Below are positions 50,368 through 59,545 of a stretch of DNA of 64,000 bases, one piece after another; position 1 is the stretch's first letter; the number at the start of each line of letters is the position of its first letter. Where the stretch lies: positions 15,001 to 79,000 of the forward strand of contig DASUXA010000094.1 of assembly GCA_036378155.1 (NCBI GenBank), in the 5' to 3' direction. Made by a program: the position numbers and the translations under genes. This DNA comes from DASUXA01 sp036378155. GTDB taxonomy: Bacteria > Actinomycetota > Actinomycetes > Mycobacteriales > Micromonosporaceae. The notes beneath the pieces were generated by a model. The model saw nothing but the letters and a program-made list of their open reading frames with translations, had not been told where the DNA came from and made no database searches.

Positions 50368-51372
50368 ATGATCGGGCTGTGGGACACCACCGGCAGCGAT
50401 GTCGTCAAGGCGCTCGCCGCGGAACGCCGCAGCGCCGGCGGGGTGACCAGCGGGCTGGCGCTCACCCTGGTCGCCGTGGTGGACGAGAAGCACGTCCGGG
50501 AAGCCGAGGCAGCAGCCACCATCGCCGCGGCGGCGCATCCGATCCGGCTGCTCATCGTGGTGCGTTCGGACATCGAGGTACCCCGCAACCGGCTGGACGC
50601 CGAGATCGTCGTCGGTGGGCGGCTCGGACCGTGCGAGGCGGTGGTCATGCGAATGTACGGGCGGCTGGCGTTGCACGCCGAGTCCGTCGTCATGCCGCTG
50701 CTGGCTCCGGACGTACCGGTCGTGACGTGGTGGCACGGCGAGCCGCCGGAACGGATCGCGTACGACTTCCTCGGCGTGGTCGCCGACCGGCGGATCACCG
50801 ACTCCGCGCAGGCCGCCGACCCGGTCGCCGCGCTGCGCCAGCGGGCGATCGACTACGCGCCCGGCGACACCGACCTCGCGTGGACCCGGATCACCCCGTG
50901 GCGCACGCTCGTCGCCAACGCGTTCGACGTGATCGAGGCGCGGGTCACCGGCGCGACCGTGCTCGCCCCGGCCACCGACCCCACGGCGGCGCTCATGCGC
51001 GGCTGGTTGGCGTCCCGCCTCGACATCGAACCCCAGGCGGAGGTGACCACCCAGTTCCCCCGGATGCGCGCGGTGACCCTCGACTGCGCCAACGGCGACA
51101 AACTGACTCTGACCAGGGAGAACGGCACAGCGACGTTCACCCGTACCGGTCACGCCGAACAGCACCTGCCGCTGCTGCGCCGCCCGCTCGGCGACGAGCT
51201 CGCCGAGGAGCTGCGCCGGCTGGACGCGGACGACGTGTACGCCGCCGCGCTCGGCGCGCTGACCGGCATCACGGGACTGAGCACCCGACCGGCGACCCGG
51301 GTACACATCTGGAAGGACCCGGCACTGGAACGGGCTGGCTCGCCGGCATCGGCGACCGTGATCTCGTCGTGA
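50368..51372 (+). CDS. opcA: OpcA, G6P dehydrogenase assembly protein
   Basis: The 334-residue protein matches OpcA, with an N-terminal conserved segment MIGLWDTTGSDVVKALAAER, central VVMRMYGRLALHAESVVMPL and VPVVTWWHGEPPERIAYDFL. It is required for G6P dehydrogenase activity in cyanobacteria and actinobacteria. It lies between zwf and pgl and overlaps pgl by GTGA. Confidence 0.93.
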   Translation: MIGLWDTTGSDVVKALAAERRSAGGVTSGLALTLVAVVDEKHVREAEAAATIAAAAHPIRLLIVVRSDIEVPRNRLDAEIVVGGRLGPCEAVVMRMYGRLALHAESVVMPLLAPDVPVVTWWHGEPPERIAYDFLGVVADRRITDSAQAADPVAALRQRAIDYAPGDTDLAWTRITPWRTLVANAFDVIEARVTGATVLAPATDPTAALMRGWLASRLDIEPQAEVTTQFPRMRAVTLDCANGDKLTLTRENGTATFTRTGHAEQHLPLLRRPLGDELAEELRRLDADDVYAAALGALTGITGLSTRPATRVHIWKDPALERAGSPASATVISS

Positions 51373-52139
51373 GCCAGACGAACGTCGTCGTACACGCCAA
51401 CCCGCAGGTCCTCGCCGAGTCGGTGGCGGCGCGGCTGGCGGTGAAGCTGCTCGACGCGCAGGCGGAACGCGGTACGGCATGCGTGGTGCTCGCCGGTGGA
51501 CGGATCGCGACAGCGGTGTACCAGGCGCTGAGCGCGAGCCCCGCCCGCGAGGCGGTCGACTGGCGGCGGGTCGAGTTCTGGTGGGGCGACGAGCGGTTCC
51601 TGCCGACCGGGCACCCGGAGCGCAACGAGACCCAGGCGCGCGCCGCCCTGCTCGACACGCTGCCGGTGGTGCCCGAGCGGGTACACCCGATGCCGGCGTC
51701 CGACGGCGTGGACGGCGCCGATCCGGAGGCGGCAGCCGCCCGGTACGCCGAGATGCTGGCGGCTGCCGCGCGCCCCGGTACCCAACGCCTGCCGCACTTC
51801 GACGTGCTGCTGCTCGGCGTCGGCGAGGACGGGCACGTCGCGTCGGTGTTCCCCGAGCACCCGGTGAGCTACGAGACGAGGACGGTATCGGCGGTGCGGG
51901 GCAGCCCGAAGCCCCCGCCGGTGCGCACCACGCTGACGCTCCCGGCGATCAACACCGCCGAGGAGGTGTGGCTGGTGGCAGCCGGGCCGGAGAAGGCCAG
52001 CGCCGTCGGCCTGGCGCTGACCGGCGCCGGTCCGGTACAGCTACCCGCCGCAGGGGTCCAGGGCGTCGAGCGCACGTTGTGGCTGCTGGACCGGGCGGCG
52101 GCGGCGAGCCTGCCGCCGGCGTTCCGCAGCCTGCGCTGA
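51369..52139 (+). CDS. pgl: 6-phosphogluconolactonase
   Basis: The 256-residue protein has the DevB/Pgl motifs CVVLAGGRIATAVYQAL, VEFWWGDERFLPTGHPERNE and LLLGVGEDGHVASVFPEH. The usual GGST of the first motif is altered to GGRI. It hydrolyses 6-phosphogluconolactone, the product of Zwf. It closes the operon and converges with rbpA. Confidence 0.93.
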   Translation: MSQTNVVVHANPQVLAESVAARLAVKLLDAQAERGTACVVLAGGRIATAVYQALSASPAREAVDWRRVEFWWGDERFLPTGHPERNETQARAALLDTLPVVPERVHPMPASDGVDGADPEAAAARYAEMLAAAARPGTQRLPHFDVLLLGVGEDGHVASVFPEHPVSYETRTVSAVRGSPKPPPVRTTLTLPAINTAEEVWLVAAGPEKASAVGLALTGAGPVQLPAAGVQGVERTLWLLDRAAAASLPPAFRSLR

Positions 52140-52205
52140 CCGTCGACGACGGCGCAGGCCGGTCGCGCGCGACGGGGTACCGGCGACGGGGTGCCGCCGG
52201 AGCAG

Positions 52206-52547
52206 CTATTCGCCGCGGCTCTGGCGCAGCCGGGCCAGCGCTTCGGCGAGGATCGCCTCGCCGTCGGCGTCGCTGCGCCGCTCCTTGACGTACGCCAGGT
52301 GCGACTTGTACGGCTCGGTGCGCGGGCGACCGGGCGGGTCGTCCGGGTCCTGTCCGGCCGGCAGACCGCAGCGCACACACTCCCAGGTCGCCGGCACCGT
52401 GGCCTCGGCGGCGAACGCGGGCTCGCTGACGTGACCGTTGGCGCACCAGTAGCGGACCACCCGACGGGGGGCGGGCTCGGCGCGTTCGGTGGGACGCATC
52501 GGGCCGGAACCGACCCTCGCGCCCCGGATGGCGTTGCCACTTGCCAC
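52206..52547 (-). CDS. rbpA: RNA polymerase-binding protein RbpA
   Basis: The 113-residue protein starts VASGNAIRGARVGSGPM and has the zinc Cys/His at C35, H39, C57 and C60 (YWCANGH, WECVRC). It ends with the sigma-interacting segment TEPYKSHLAYVKERRSDADG and a C-terminal helix. RbpA binds RNA polymerase and the principal sigma factor and stabilises open complexes. The GTG at 52547 matches the family start (MASGNAIRG) and has AGGAG upstream. A SigR-type promoter precedes it. Confidence 0.95.
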   Translation of the reverse strand: MASGNAIRGARVGSGPMRPTERAEPAPRRVVRYWCANGHVSEPAFAAEATVPATWECVRCGLPAGQDPDDPPGRPRTEPYKSHLAYVKERRSDADGEAILAEALARLRQSRGE

Positions 52548-52605
52548 GGCTACTCGCTCCTGTCCTCGTGGTCCTACGAGACTCGCGCGCCGCACGGTGG
52601 ACGAA

Positions 52606-52632
52606 AACACCTGCGCGCGGCCCGGGAATCCC
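52606..52632 (-). promoter_or_regulatory. SigR-type (thiol stress) promoter of rbpA
   Basis: On the minus strand GGGATT (52627-52632), an 18-bp spacer and GTT (52606-52608) match the SigR/SigH consensus GGGAAT-N18-GTT at 8 of 9 fixed positions. rbpA of Streptomyces coelicolor is known to be SigR-controlled, which supports this site. Confidence 0.65.
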
Positions 52633-52669
52633 GGACCGCGCGCATGAGTCTAGAGCGTCGAGGTGACGT

Positions 52670-52924
52670 TCAGGCACCTCCGCCTTGCGCGATCTTCAGC
52701 CACAGCCCGAGACCGACGATGCAGGCGAACCACACGATGCCGACCAGGACCGTGTACCGGTCGAGGTTGCGCTCCGCCACCGACGAGCCGGCGAGGCTGG
52801 ACGACACGCCACCACCGAACATGCTGGACAGCCCACCACCCTTGCCGCGGTGCAGCAGGATCAGCATCGTCAGCAGGACGCTCGTGATGATGATCAGAAC
52901 GACGAGCGTGTACGCGAACGCCAT
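52670..52924 (-). CDS. secG: Protein translocase subunit SecG
   Basis: The 84-residue protein has two transmembrane helices (about 2-24 and 58-77) with the SecG motif LHRGKGGGLSSMFGGG between them. The ATG at 52924 gives the family length, with GGAGAGG upstream. It is the small subunit of SecYEG in the membrane. Confidence 0.92.
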   Translation of the reverse strand: MAFAYTLVVLIIITSVLLTMLILLHRGKGGGLSSMFGGGVSSSLAGSSVAERNLDRYTVLVGIVWFACIVGLGLWLKIAQGGGA

Positions 52925-53017
52925 GGCGGAACTGTCCTCTCCGTTTGTCGCCGTCACCGGGCCACCGGTCCGGCCGGCGACCACCAAGAATAGCGGGCCG
53001 CCGGGCCTCATGGTGAG

Positions 53018-54730
53018 CTAGGGCGCCACGCCCAGCGAGACCGCGTCGGGCTGCCCGTACGCGGGGTGGATGAACCCGCCGCGGATGCCGCTGCCCGCCA
53101 TCCGCAACGCCTTCATGTAGATCACCGGGATGGTGACCGCCCGCTCCTGGATCTTCTGGTCCAACTGACCCCACAGCACGTACTGCTTGTCCAGGTCGGG
53201 CTCCGCCAACGCCTGGTCGATCAAGGTGTTGATCTCCTTGTCGTCAAGCAGCGAGTAGTTCTTGTTGCCCTGGTGACCGTCGGGGATCTGCCGCCCGTCG
53301 AACAGCGGAGGAAGGATCGCCGAGCCGTTCGCCCAGTCCGGAATCCACCCGGCGTACATCAGGTCGTACGAGTTGGCGGGGTCGCCGATACCGGTGTCGA
53401 AGTACGTCGCCGGGTCGATCGGCTTGAGCACCACCTGGATGCCGGCGCGCTGGTACGCCTCGATGATCGTGTTTACGTACCGCTTGATCGTCGCGTTGTC
53501 CGGTACCGCCACCGTGATCTTCTGGCGGCACTTCGCCTGCGTCATCAACTGCTGGGCCTTGTCCGGGTCGCCCTCCGGGTTGGCTTGCGTGCCGTACAGG
53601 TCGAAGTCGAGATGCGCCTTGAGATCCGGCGCGATCATCGTGGTCGCCAGGTCGCCGAAGACCGACCCGCCCATCGCGGCGCGGTACTTGCGCTTGTTGA
53701 ACGCGTAGATCAGCGCCTTGCGGCAGTTGAGGTTCGGAATGGTGCGGGTGTTGATCGCGAAGTACCGGATGCCGCCGAACGACCCGGCGATCGCCCGCTT
53801 GGACAGGTCCGGGTCGTTGATGACCTGCTGGACGAAGTTCGGCGCGACGTCGGCGTCGAGTACCACCGAGTTCTTGTCGTCGCCCTGGCTCTGAATCAGC
53901 GCGTTGGTGACCGCCGGGGTGTCCGGGTCGGATTTGATCACGATGCGGTCCGGGTACGCCTTGCGGACACTGTCGGTACCGGGGTCCCAGAACCCGTTGC
54001 GGATCAGCGTGATCTGCTTCGCCGAGGTGGACTCGACCTTGTACGGACCGTTGGAGAACGGGCGTTTGTCGTACCCCGCCTTGTTCTCGTCCTTGCCGGG
54101 CGGCACGGGCGCGAACGTGGGCGTGGCGACGGTGTACCCGAAGTCGCCGACCGGCTGCTTGAGGTGGAACCGAACGGTCCGCTGGTCGACGCACTCCACC
54201 GAGCGCAGCCCCTGCTTGTCGCCGAGGTCGAGGAACGGCCCCCGGTACGGCGGGTCGTTGTCCTTCAGGTACTGCACCGGATAGGGCAGCCCGTTGGAGT
54301 ACAGGCTGGAGAACCGCCGCTCCACGCCGTACTTCACCTGCGGGCAGGTGACCGGCGAGCCGTCCTCCCACTTCACGCCGGGCTTGAGGGTGAACTCCCA
54401 GACAGTGTTGTTCTCGCTCGGCCGCCCGGTGTCGGTCGCCAGGTCGCCGACGATCTCGCTGGCCGCCTGCCCCGGCTCCGACTTGTACGTGGTCAGCGTC
54501 CGGGTGACCAGCCGACTGATGTTCGCGTCGGTACCCGCGTTGATCTGCTGCGGATCGAGGTGGGTGACGAACGAGCGGCTGAGGATGATCGTCAGGCTGC
54601 CACCCTTGTGCGGCGGCTCGGCCTTGTTCGCCGCGTCGGCGTCGGTACAGGCGACGGTGGTCCCGAGCACCAGCGCCAGCACACCGAGGGCGGCGCCGCG
54701 ACGAAGCAGGAGGCTTCCGCTGTTGGGCAT
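53018..54730 (-). CDS. Peptide-type ABC transporter substrate-binding lipoprotein (family 5)
   Basis: The 570-residue protein has a lipoprotein signal with lipobox TTVACTD (lipidated C28). It continues with a full SBP family 5 domain: GGSLTIILSRSFVTHLDPQQ, NTVWEFTLKPGVKWEDGSPV and NGPYKVES. The ATG at 54730 gives a normal signal peptide. No permease or ATPase genes adjoin it, so it must serve a transporter encoded elsewhere. It lies between tpiA and secG, genes that are usually adjacent in actinobacteria, and looks like a lineage-specific insertion. Confidence 0.9.
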   Translation of the reverse strand: MPNSGSLLLRRGAALGVLALVLGTTVACTDADAANKAEPPHKGGSLTIILSRSFVTHLDPQQINAGTDANISRLVTRTLTTYKSEPGQAASEIVGDLATDTGRPSENNTVWEFTLKPGVKWEDGSPVTCPQVKYGVERRFSSLYSNGLPYPVQYLKDNDPPYRGPFLDLGDKQGLRSVECVDQRTVRFHLKQPVGDFGYTVATPTFAPVPPGKDENKAGYDKRPFSNGPYKVESTSAKQITLIRNGFWDPGTDSVRKAYPDRIVIKSDPDTPAVTNALIQSQGDDKNSVVLDADVAPNFVQQVINDPDLSKRAIAGSFGGIRYFAINTRTIPNLNCRKALIYAFNKRKYRAAMGGSVFGDLATTMIAPDLKAHLDFDLYGTQANPEGDPDKAQQLMTQAKCRQKITVAVPDNATIKRYVNTIIEAYQRAGIQVVLKPIDPATYFDTGIGDPANSYDLMYAGWIPDWANGSAILPPLFDGRQIPDGHQGNKNYSLLDDKEINTLIDQALAEPDLDKQYVLWGQLDQKIQERAVTIPVIYMKALRMAGSGIRGGFIHPAYGQPDAVSLGVAP

Positions 54731-54969
54731 GGTCGTCCTCACGGGGCGAGGCGCCGACCGCCCGCGGAGGTCGTCCGCGTGGCAGTGGTCGCCCCGGCAC
54801 CTGGTTAGGGGGTCGGTCGGGGGCGGCGGCAAGCCGGCGTACCGGTCCGCACCGACACTCTAGGCTCCGGGCAGCACGGCTGTGAACTCTGGGCGGCTCT
54901 GGGCGACTCCGGGCACCCGAGCGGCGCTCCCCGACGGCGGCACCGGTCGGTGCCGGCGGCGACAACGGC
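54731..54969. other. Upstream region of the binding-protein gene
   Basis: Together with the terminator and repeats that follow, this forms 345 bp without a gene between tpiA and the lipoprotein gene. It should hold the promoter of the lipoprotein gene. I see a short hairpin GCACCGGTCGGTGC near 54941-54954 but no convincing promoter hexamers. Confidence 0.4.
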
Positions 54970-55010
54970 AGGGCCCGGGACGTCGCCCGTCGGGCGGCGT
55001 CCCGGGCCCT
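54970..55010 (-). terminator. Terminator of the gap-pgk-tpiA operon
   Basis: A 13-bp stem AGGGCCCGGGACG (54970-54982) pairs with 54998-55010, and a GCCCG/CGGGC inner stem lies within. It lies about 65-105 bp after the tpiA stop. Confidence 0.7.
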
Positions 55011-55075
55011 CTCCCGCGTCCCGGGCTCTGTGACGGCATCCCGGGCTCTGTTACGGCGTCCCGGGCTGCGTGCCG
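54997..55075. repeat. 20-bp tandem repeats after tpiA
   Basis: Four copies with a 19-20 bp period fill the gap up to the tpiA stop: 54997-55015, 55016-55035, 55036-55055 and 55056-55075. The consensus is GCGTCCCGGGCTCTGTGACG. The first copy overlaps the terminator's right arm. Confidence 0.75.
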
Positions 55076-55870
55076 TCAGCGGGTGACGTGCTCGCGGTAC
55101 CGGCAGATCTGCGCGAACTCCTCGGCGTCCAGACTCGCCCCGCCGACCAACGCGCCGTCGACGTCCGGCTGAGCCATGATCGCGGCGACGTTCGCCGCCT
55201 TCACCGACCCGCCGTACAGCACGCGTACCTGGTCGGCGACCGAACCCGGGTACAGCTCGCCGATCCGCGCGCGGATCGCCGCCGCGCACTCCTGCGCGTC
55301 GTCGGGGGTCGCGGTGCGACCGGTACCGATCGCCCAGACCGGCTCGTACGCCACCACGACGTTCTCCACCTCGGTCGGCTTCAGCCCGGCGAGCGCGCCG
55401 TCGAGCTGCGCCAGTACGTGCGCGATGTGCCCGTCCGCCTCGCGGACGTCCAGCTTCTCCCCCACGCACAGGATCGGCGACATGCCGTTGCTCAGCGCCG
55501 CCTTGACCTTCGCGTTGACCAGCGCGTCGTCCTCACGGTGGTACTCCCGCCGCTCGGAGTGCCCGACCACGACGTACTGGCAGCCCAGCTTCGCCAGCAT
55601 CGGTCCGGACACGTCGCCGGTGTACGCGCCGGACGGGTGCGGCGACAGGTCCTGCGCGCCGTACCCGATCAGCAGCTTGTCGCCGTCGACCAGGGTCTGC
55701 ACACTGCGCAGGTCGGTGAACGGCGGCAGGACCACCACCTCGACCTCGGCGAGTACCCGCTCGGGCAGGCTGAACGCGAGCTTCTGGGTCAGCGCGATCG
55801 CCTCGAGGTGGTTGAGGTTCATCTTCCAGTTGCCGGCCATCAACGGTCGGCGTGCGGGCGGCTTCGCCAC
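55076..55870 (-). CDS. tpiA: Triose-phosphate isomerase
   Basis: The 264-residue TIM-barrel enzyme has MAGNWKMN (catalytic K16), VVGHSERREY (catalytic His) and AYEPVWAIGTG (catalytic Glu), plus LYGGSVKAANV. It interconverts dihydroxyacetone phosphate and glyceraldehyde-3-P. The start is a GTG, 18 bp after pgk. Confidence 0.96.
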   Translation of the reverse strand: MAKPPARRPLMAGNWKMNLNHLEAIALTQKLAFSLPERVLAEVEVVVLPPFTDLRSVQTLVDGDKLLIGYGAQDLSPHPSGAYTGDVSGPMLAKLGCQYVVVGHSERREYHREDDALVNAKVKAALSNGMSPILCVGEKLDVREADGHIAHVLAQLDGALAGLKPTEVENVVVAYEPVWAIGTGRTATPDDAQECAAAIRARIGELYPGSVADQVRVLYGGSVKAANVAAIMAQPDVDGALVGGASLDAEEFAQICRYREHVTR

Positions 55871-55888
55871 CTCAGTGCCACCCCCTGC

Positions 55889-57079
55889 TCACTGCTCGCC
55901 CAACGCGGCCAGACCCGGCAGCGTCTTGCCTTCGAGGTACTCCAGGGACGCGCCGCCGCCGGTCGAGATGTGACCGAACGCCGACTCGTCCAACCCGAGG
56001 GTGCGTACCGCCGCGGCGGAGTCCCCGCCGCCCACCACGGTGAAGCCGTCGACCTTGGTGATCGCCTCGGCGACGCCCCGGGTACCGGCGGCGAACGGCG
56101 CCAGTTCGAACACGCCCATCGGACCGTTCCAGAACACGGTCTTCGCCGACGCCAGCGCGTCGGCGAACAGCGCCACGGTGCGCGGACCGATGTCCAACCC
56201 GCGCCAGCCGTCCGGGATCGCGTCGGCGTCCACGGTACGGACCTCGGCGTCGGCGGCGAACCGGTCGGCGACCACGATGTCCACCGGCAGCACGATCCGG
56301 TCGCCCGCGGTGTCGAGCAGCTCGCGACAGGTCTGCACCATCTCGGTCTCGAGCAGCGAGTCGCCGACACCGTGCCCCTGCGCGGCCAGGAACGTGAAGC
56401 ACATGCCGCCGCCGATCAGCAGCTTGTCGACCTTCGGCAGCAGCGCCCGGATGACGGCGAGCTTGTCGGAGACCTTGGAGCCGCCGAGCAGCACCACGTA
56501 CGGCTTCTCCGGGTTGACGGTCAGCCGGGCGAGCACCTCGACCTCGCGCAGCACCAGGCTTCCGGCGGAGCGCGGCAGCAGCCGCGCCAGGTCGTGGACG
56601 CTGGCGTGCTTGCGGTGCACCGCGCCGAACGCGTCGTTGACGTACACGTCGCCGAACTCCGCCAGGGCCCGCGCGAACGCGTGGCGCTCGGACTCGTCCT
56701 TGCTGGTCTCCCCCGGGTTGAACCGGAGGTTCTCCAGCAGCGCCACCTGACCGTCGCGCAGTCCCGCGACGGTCGCGTGCGCCGACTCGCCGACCGTGTC
56801 GTGCGCGAACGCGACGGGTTCGCCGAGCAGTTCGCCGAGCCGCCGGGCGACCGGGGCGAGGCTGTACTTCGGGTCCGGCGCGCCCTTCGGACGGCCCAGG
56901 TGCGAGAAGACCACGACTCGCGCGCCGGCCCGGCGCAGCGCGTCGATGGTGGGCAGGACCGCGCGGATCCGCCCGTCGTCAGTGATCCGGTCGCCGTCGA
57001 GCGGGACGTTGAGGTCGGCGCGTACCAGTACGCGCCGACCCCGGACGCCCTCGCCCAACAGATCGTCGAGCGTCCTCAT
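55889..57079 (-). CDS. pgk: Phosphoglycerate kinase
   Basis: The 396-residue enzyme has VLVRADLNVPLDGDRITDDG, SHLGRPKG, LLENLRFNPGE, the nucleotide site LLGGSKVSDKL and the C-terminal FTVVGGGDSAAAV. It makes ATP from 1,3-bisphosphoglycerate. It lies 16 bp after gap. Confidence 0.96.
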   Translation of the reverse strand: MRTLDDLLGEGVRGRRVLVRADLNVPLDGDRITDDGRIRAVLPTIDALRRAGARVVVFSHLGRPKGAPDPKYSLAPVARRLGELLGEPVAFAHDTVGESAHATVAGLRDGQVALLENLRFNPGETSKDESERHAFARALAEFGDVYVNDAFGAVHRKHASVHDLARLLPRSAGSLVLREVEVLARLTVNPEKPYVVLLGGSKVSDKLAVIRALLPKVDKLLIGGGMCFTFLAAQGHGVGDSLLETEMVQTCRELLDTAGDRIVLPVDIVVADRFAADAEVRTVDADAIPDGWRGLDIGPRTVALFADALASAKTVFWNGPMGVFELAPFAAGTRGVAEAITKVDGFTVVGGGDSAAAVRTLGLDESAFGHISTGGGASLEYLEGKTLPGLAALGEQ

Positions 57080-57095
57080 CGTGTCCGTGCCCCGC

Positions 57096-58100
<1,005 letters not shown>

Positions 58101-58423
58101 AGGTCCATCTCCTCGCACTGTCGCGCCGGCCCGGCCGACGCGCAACTGGTCATGCTGGCCGCCCCGCCACAGCTTCCGCCGTCCCCCCGCGAAAGCCCGC
58201 CATGTCTGGCGGCGCATCTGCCCGGCGAGGACCGACCCATGCGTCTGTCGGCCTCGTCGCCGAACACTTCGGACCCTATCGCCACGGCGGGCCCGACGCC
58301 CGTCGGGGTGCCCATGATCACCGATCGGATTACCGGGCGGGCGAAGTGCCCTGGGGCGCCGTGGGGTGCTCCGTCACGGCGCCTGATCGCCGGGGACCGG
58401 CGCAGAGGTGGGCCGTCGACCCC
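58101..58423. other. Upstream region of gap
   Basis: Together with the palindrome that follows, 457 bp separate whiA from gap. The region should contain the gap promoter. TAGGGT near 58273 (minus strand) is a weak -10 candidate without a good -35. No ORF with coding character was seen. Confidence 0.4.
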
Positions 58424-58465
58424 CGTACACGCCTGGTGATGTACGTACATCACCAGGCGTGTACG
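58424..58465. repeat. 42-bp perfect palindrome between whiA and gap
   Basis: Arms of 21 bp with no spacer (left arm starting CGTACACGCCTGG, centre ATGTACGTACAT) lie about 95 bp after the whiA stop. In RNA it would give a hairpin that could terminate the uvrC-side transcript. The central TGGTGATGT..GTACATCACCA is shared with the terminator at 32700-32721. Confidence 0.8.
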
Positions 58466-58557
58466 CCCATCGAGACACACCGGCCGCGCGGACCGCCACT
58501 GAGGGCGTGGGCGCGCGCCGCGCCGGTCGGCGCGCGATCAGCCCGCTCGACCCGCCG

Positions 58558-59538
58558 TCACGACGCGAGCATCTCCGGCGTGACCGCCGCCTCGGTGTCC
58601 GGGATGCCGAGGTCGCGGGCCCGCTTGTCGGCGAGCGCGAGCAGCCGTCGGATCCGACCGGCGATGGCGTCCTTGGTCAGCGGCGGATCGGCGAGCGCCC
58701 CCAACTCCTCCAGCGACGCCTGCCGGTGCTCCAGGCGCAGCCGTCCCGCGCTGGTCAGGTGGTGCGGCGCGTCGTCGCCGAGGATCTCCAGGGCGCGGGT
58801 CACCCGCGCGGCGGCGGCGACCGCCGCGCGCGCCGACCGGCGCAGGTTCGCGTCGTCGAAGTTCGCCAGCCGGTTCGCCGTCGCCCGTACCTCGCGGCGC
58901 ACCCGGCGCTCCTCCCAGGCGAGCACGCTGGCGTGGGCGCCGATCCGGGTCAGCAGCGTGGCGATCGCGTCGCCGTCCTTGACCACCACCCGGTCGATGC
59001 CGCGTACCTCGCGCGCCTTGCTCGCGATGCCGATCCGACGCGCCGCGCCGACCAGGGCCAGCGCGGACTCCGGGCCGGGGCAGGTGATCTCGAGCGCGCA
59101 GGAGCGGCCCGGTTCGGTCAGCGAACCGTGCGCCATGAACGCCCCGCGCCACGCCGCGACCGAACAGCAGGCGCCGGCGGAGACGACCGCCGGCGGCAGC
59201 CCGCGGACCGGTCGCCCGCGCACGTCGAGCAGACCGGTCTGCCGAGCCAGCGCCTCGCCGTCCTTGACGACGCGCACGATGAAGTGGCTGCCCTTGCGCA
59301 GCCCGCCGGAGGCGAGCATGTGGATCTCGCTCGGGTACCCGTACACCTCGGCGATCTCACGGCGCAGCCGTCGCGCCACCGCGCCGGTGTCGAGTTCCGC
59401 CTCGACCACGACCCGACCGGAGACGATGTGCAGACCCCCGGCGAACCGCAGCAGCGCCGCCATTTCGGAGCGGCGGCAGCAGGGTTTGGGTACGTCGACT
59501 CGGCTCAGCTCGTCCTTGACCGCAGCGGTCATCGCCAT
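58558..59538 (-). CDS. whiA: Sporulation/cell-division regulator WhiA
   Basis: The 326-residue protein has an N-terminal degenerate LAGLIDADG homing-endonuclease-like domain (MTAAVKDELSRV, RSEMAALLRFAGG, GLRKGSHFIVRV). The C-terminal HTH (about 230-320) has RLEHRQASLEELGALADPPL then TKDAIAGRIRRL. WhiA acts with WhiB to control sporulation septation genes in Streptomyces, though it is also found in non-sporulating Gram-positives. AGGTGA precedes the ATG at 59538, and it follows yvcK by 7 bp. Confidence 0.95.
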   Translation of the reverse strand: MAMTAAVKDELSRVDVPKPCCRRSEMAALLRFAGGLHIVSGRVVVEAELDTGAVARRLRREIAEVYGYPSEIHMLASGGLRKGSHFIVRVVKDGEALARQTGLLDVRGRPVRGLPPAVVSAGACCSVAAWRGAFMAHGSLTEPGRSCALEITCPGPESALALVGAARRIGIASKAREVRGIDRVVVKDGDAIATLLTRIGAHASVLAWEERRVRREVRATANRLANFDDANLRRSARAAVAAAARVTRALEILGDDAPHHLTSAGRLRLEHRQASLEELGALADPPLTKDAIAGRIRRLLALADKRARDLGIPDTEAAVTPEMLAS

Positions 59539-59545
59539 CGTGTGT

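Noticed and set aside
55016..55075. 20-bp repeats as a CRISPR or regulator-binding array
   Set aside because: The repeats are directly tandem with no spacers and lie in a 3' UTR; slippage is the simpler explanation.
58424..58465. Large palindrome as an insertion-sequence end or attachment site
   Set aside because: There is no transposase, integrase or target-site duplication nearby.
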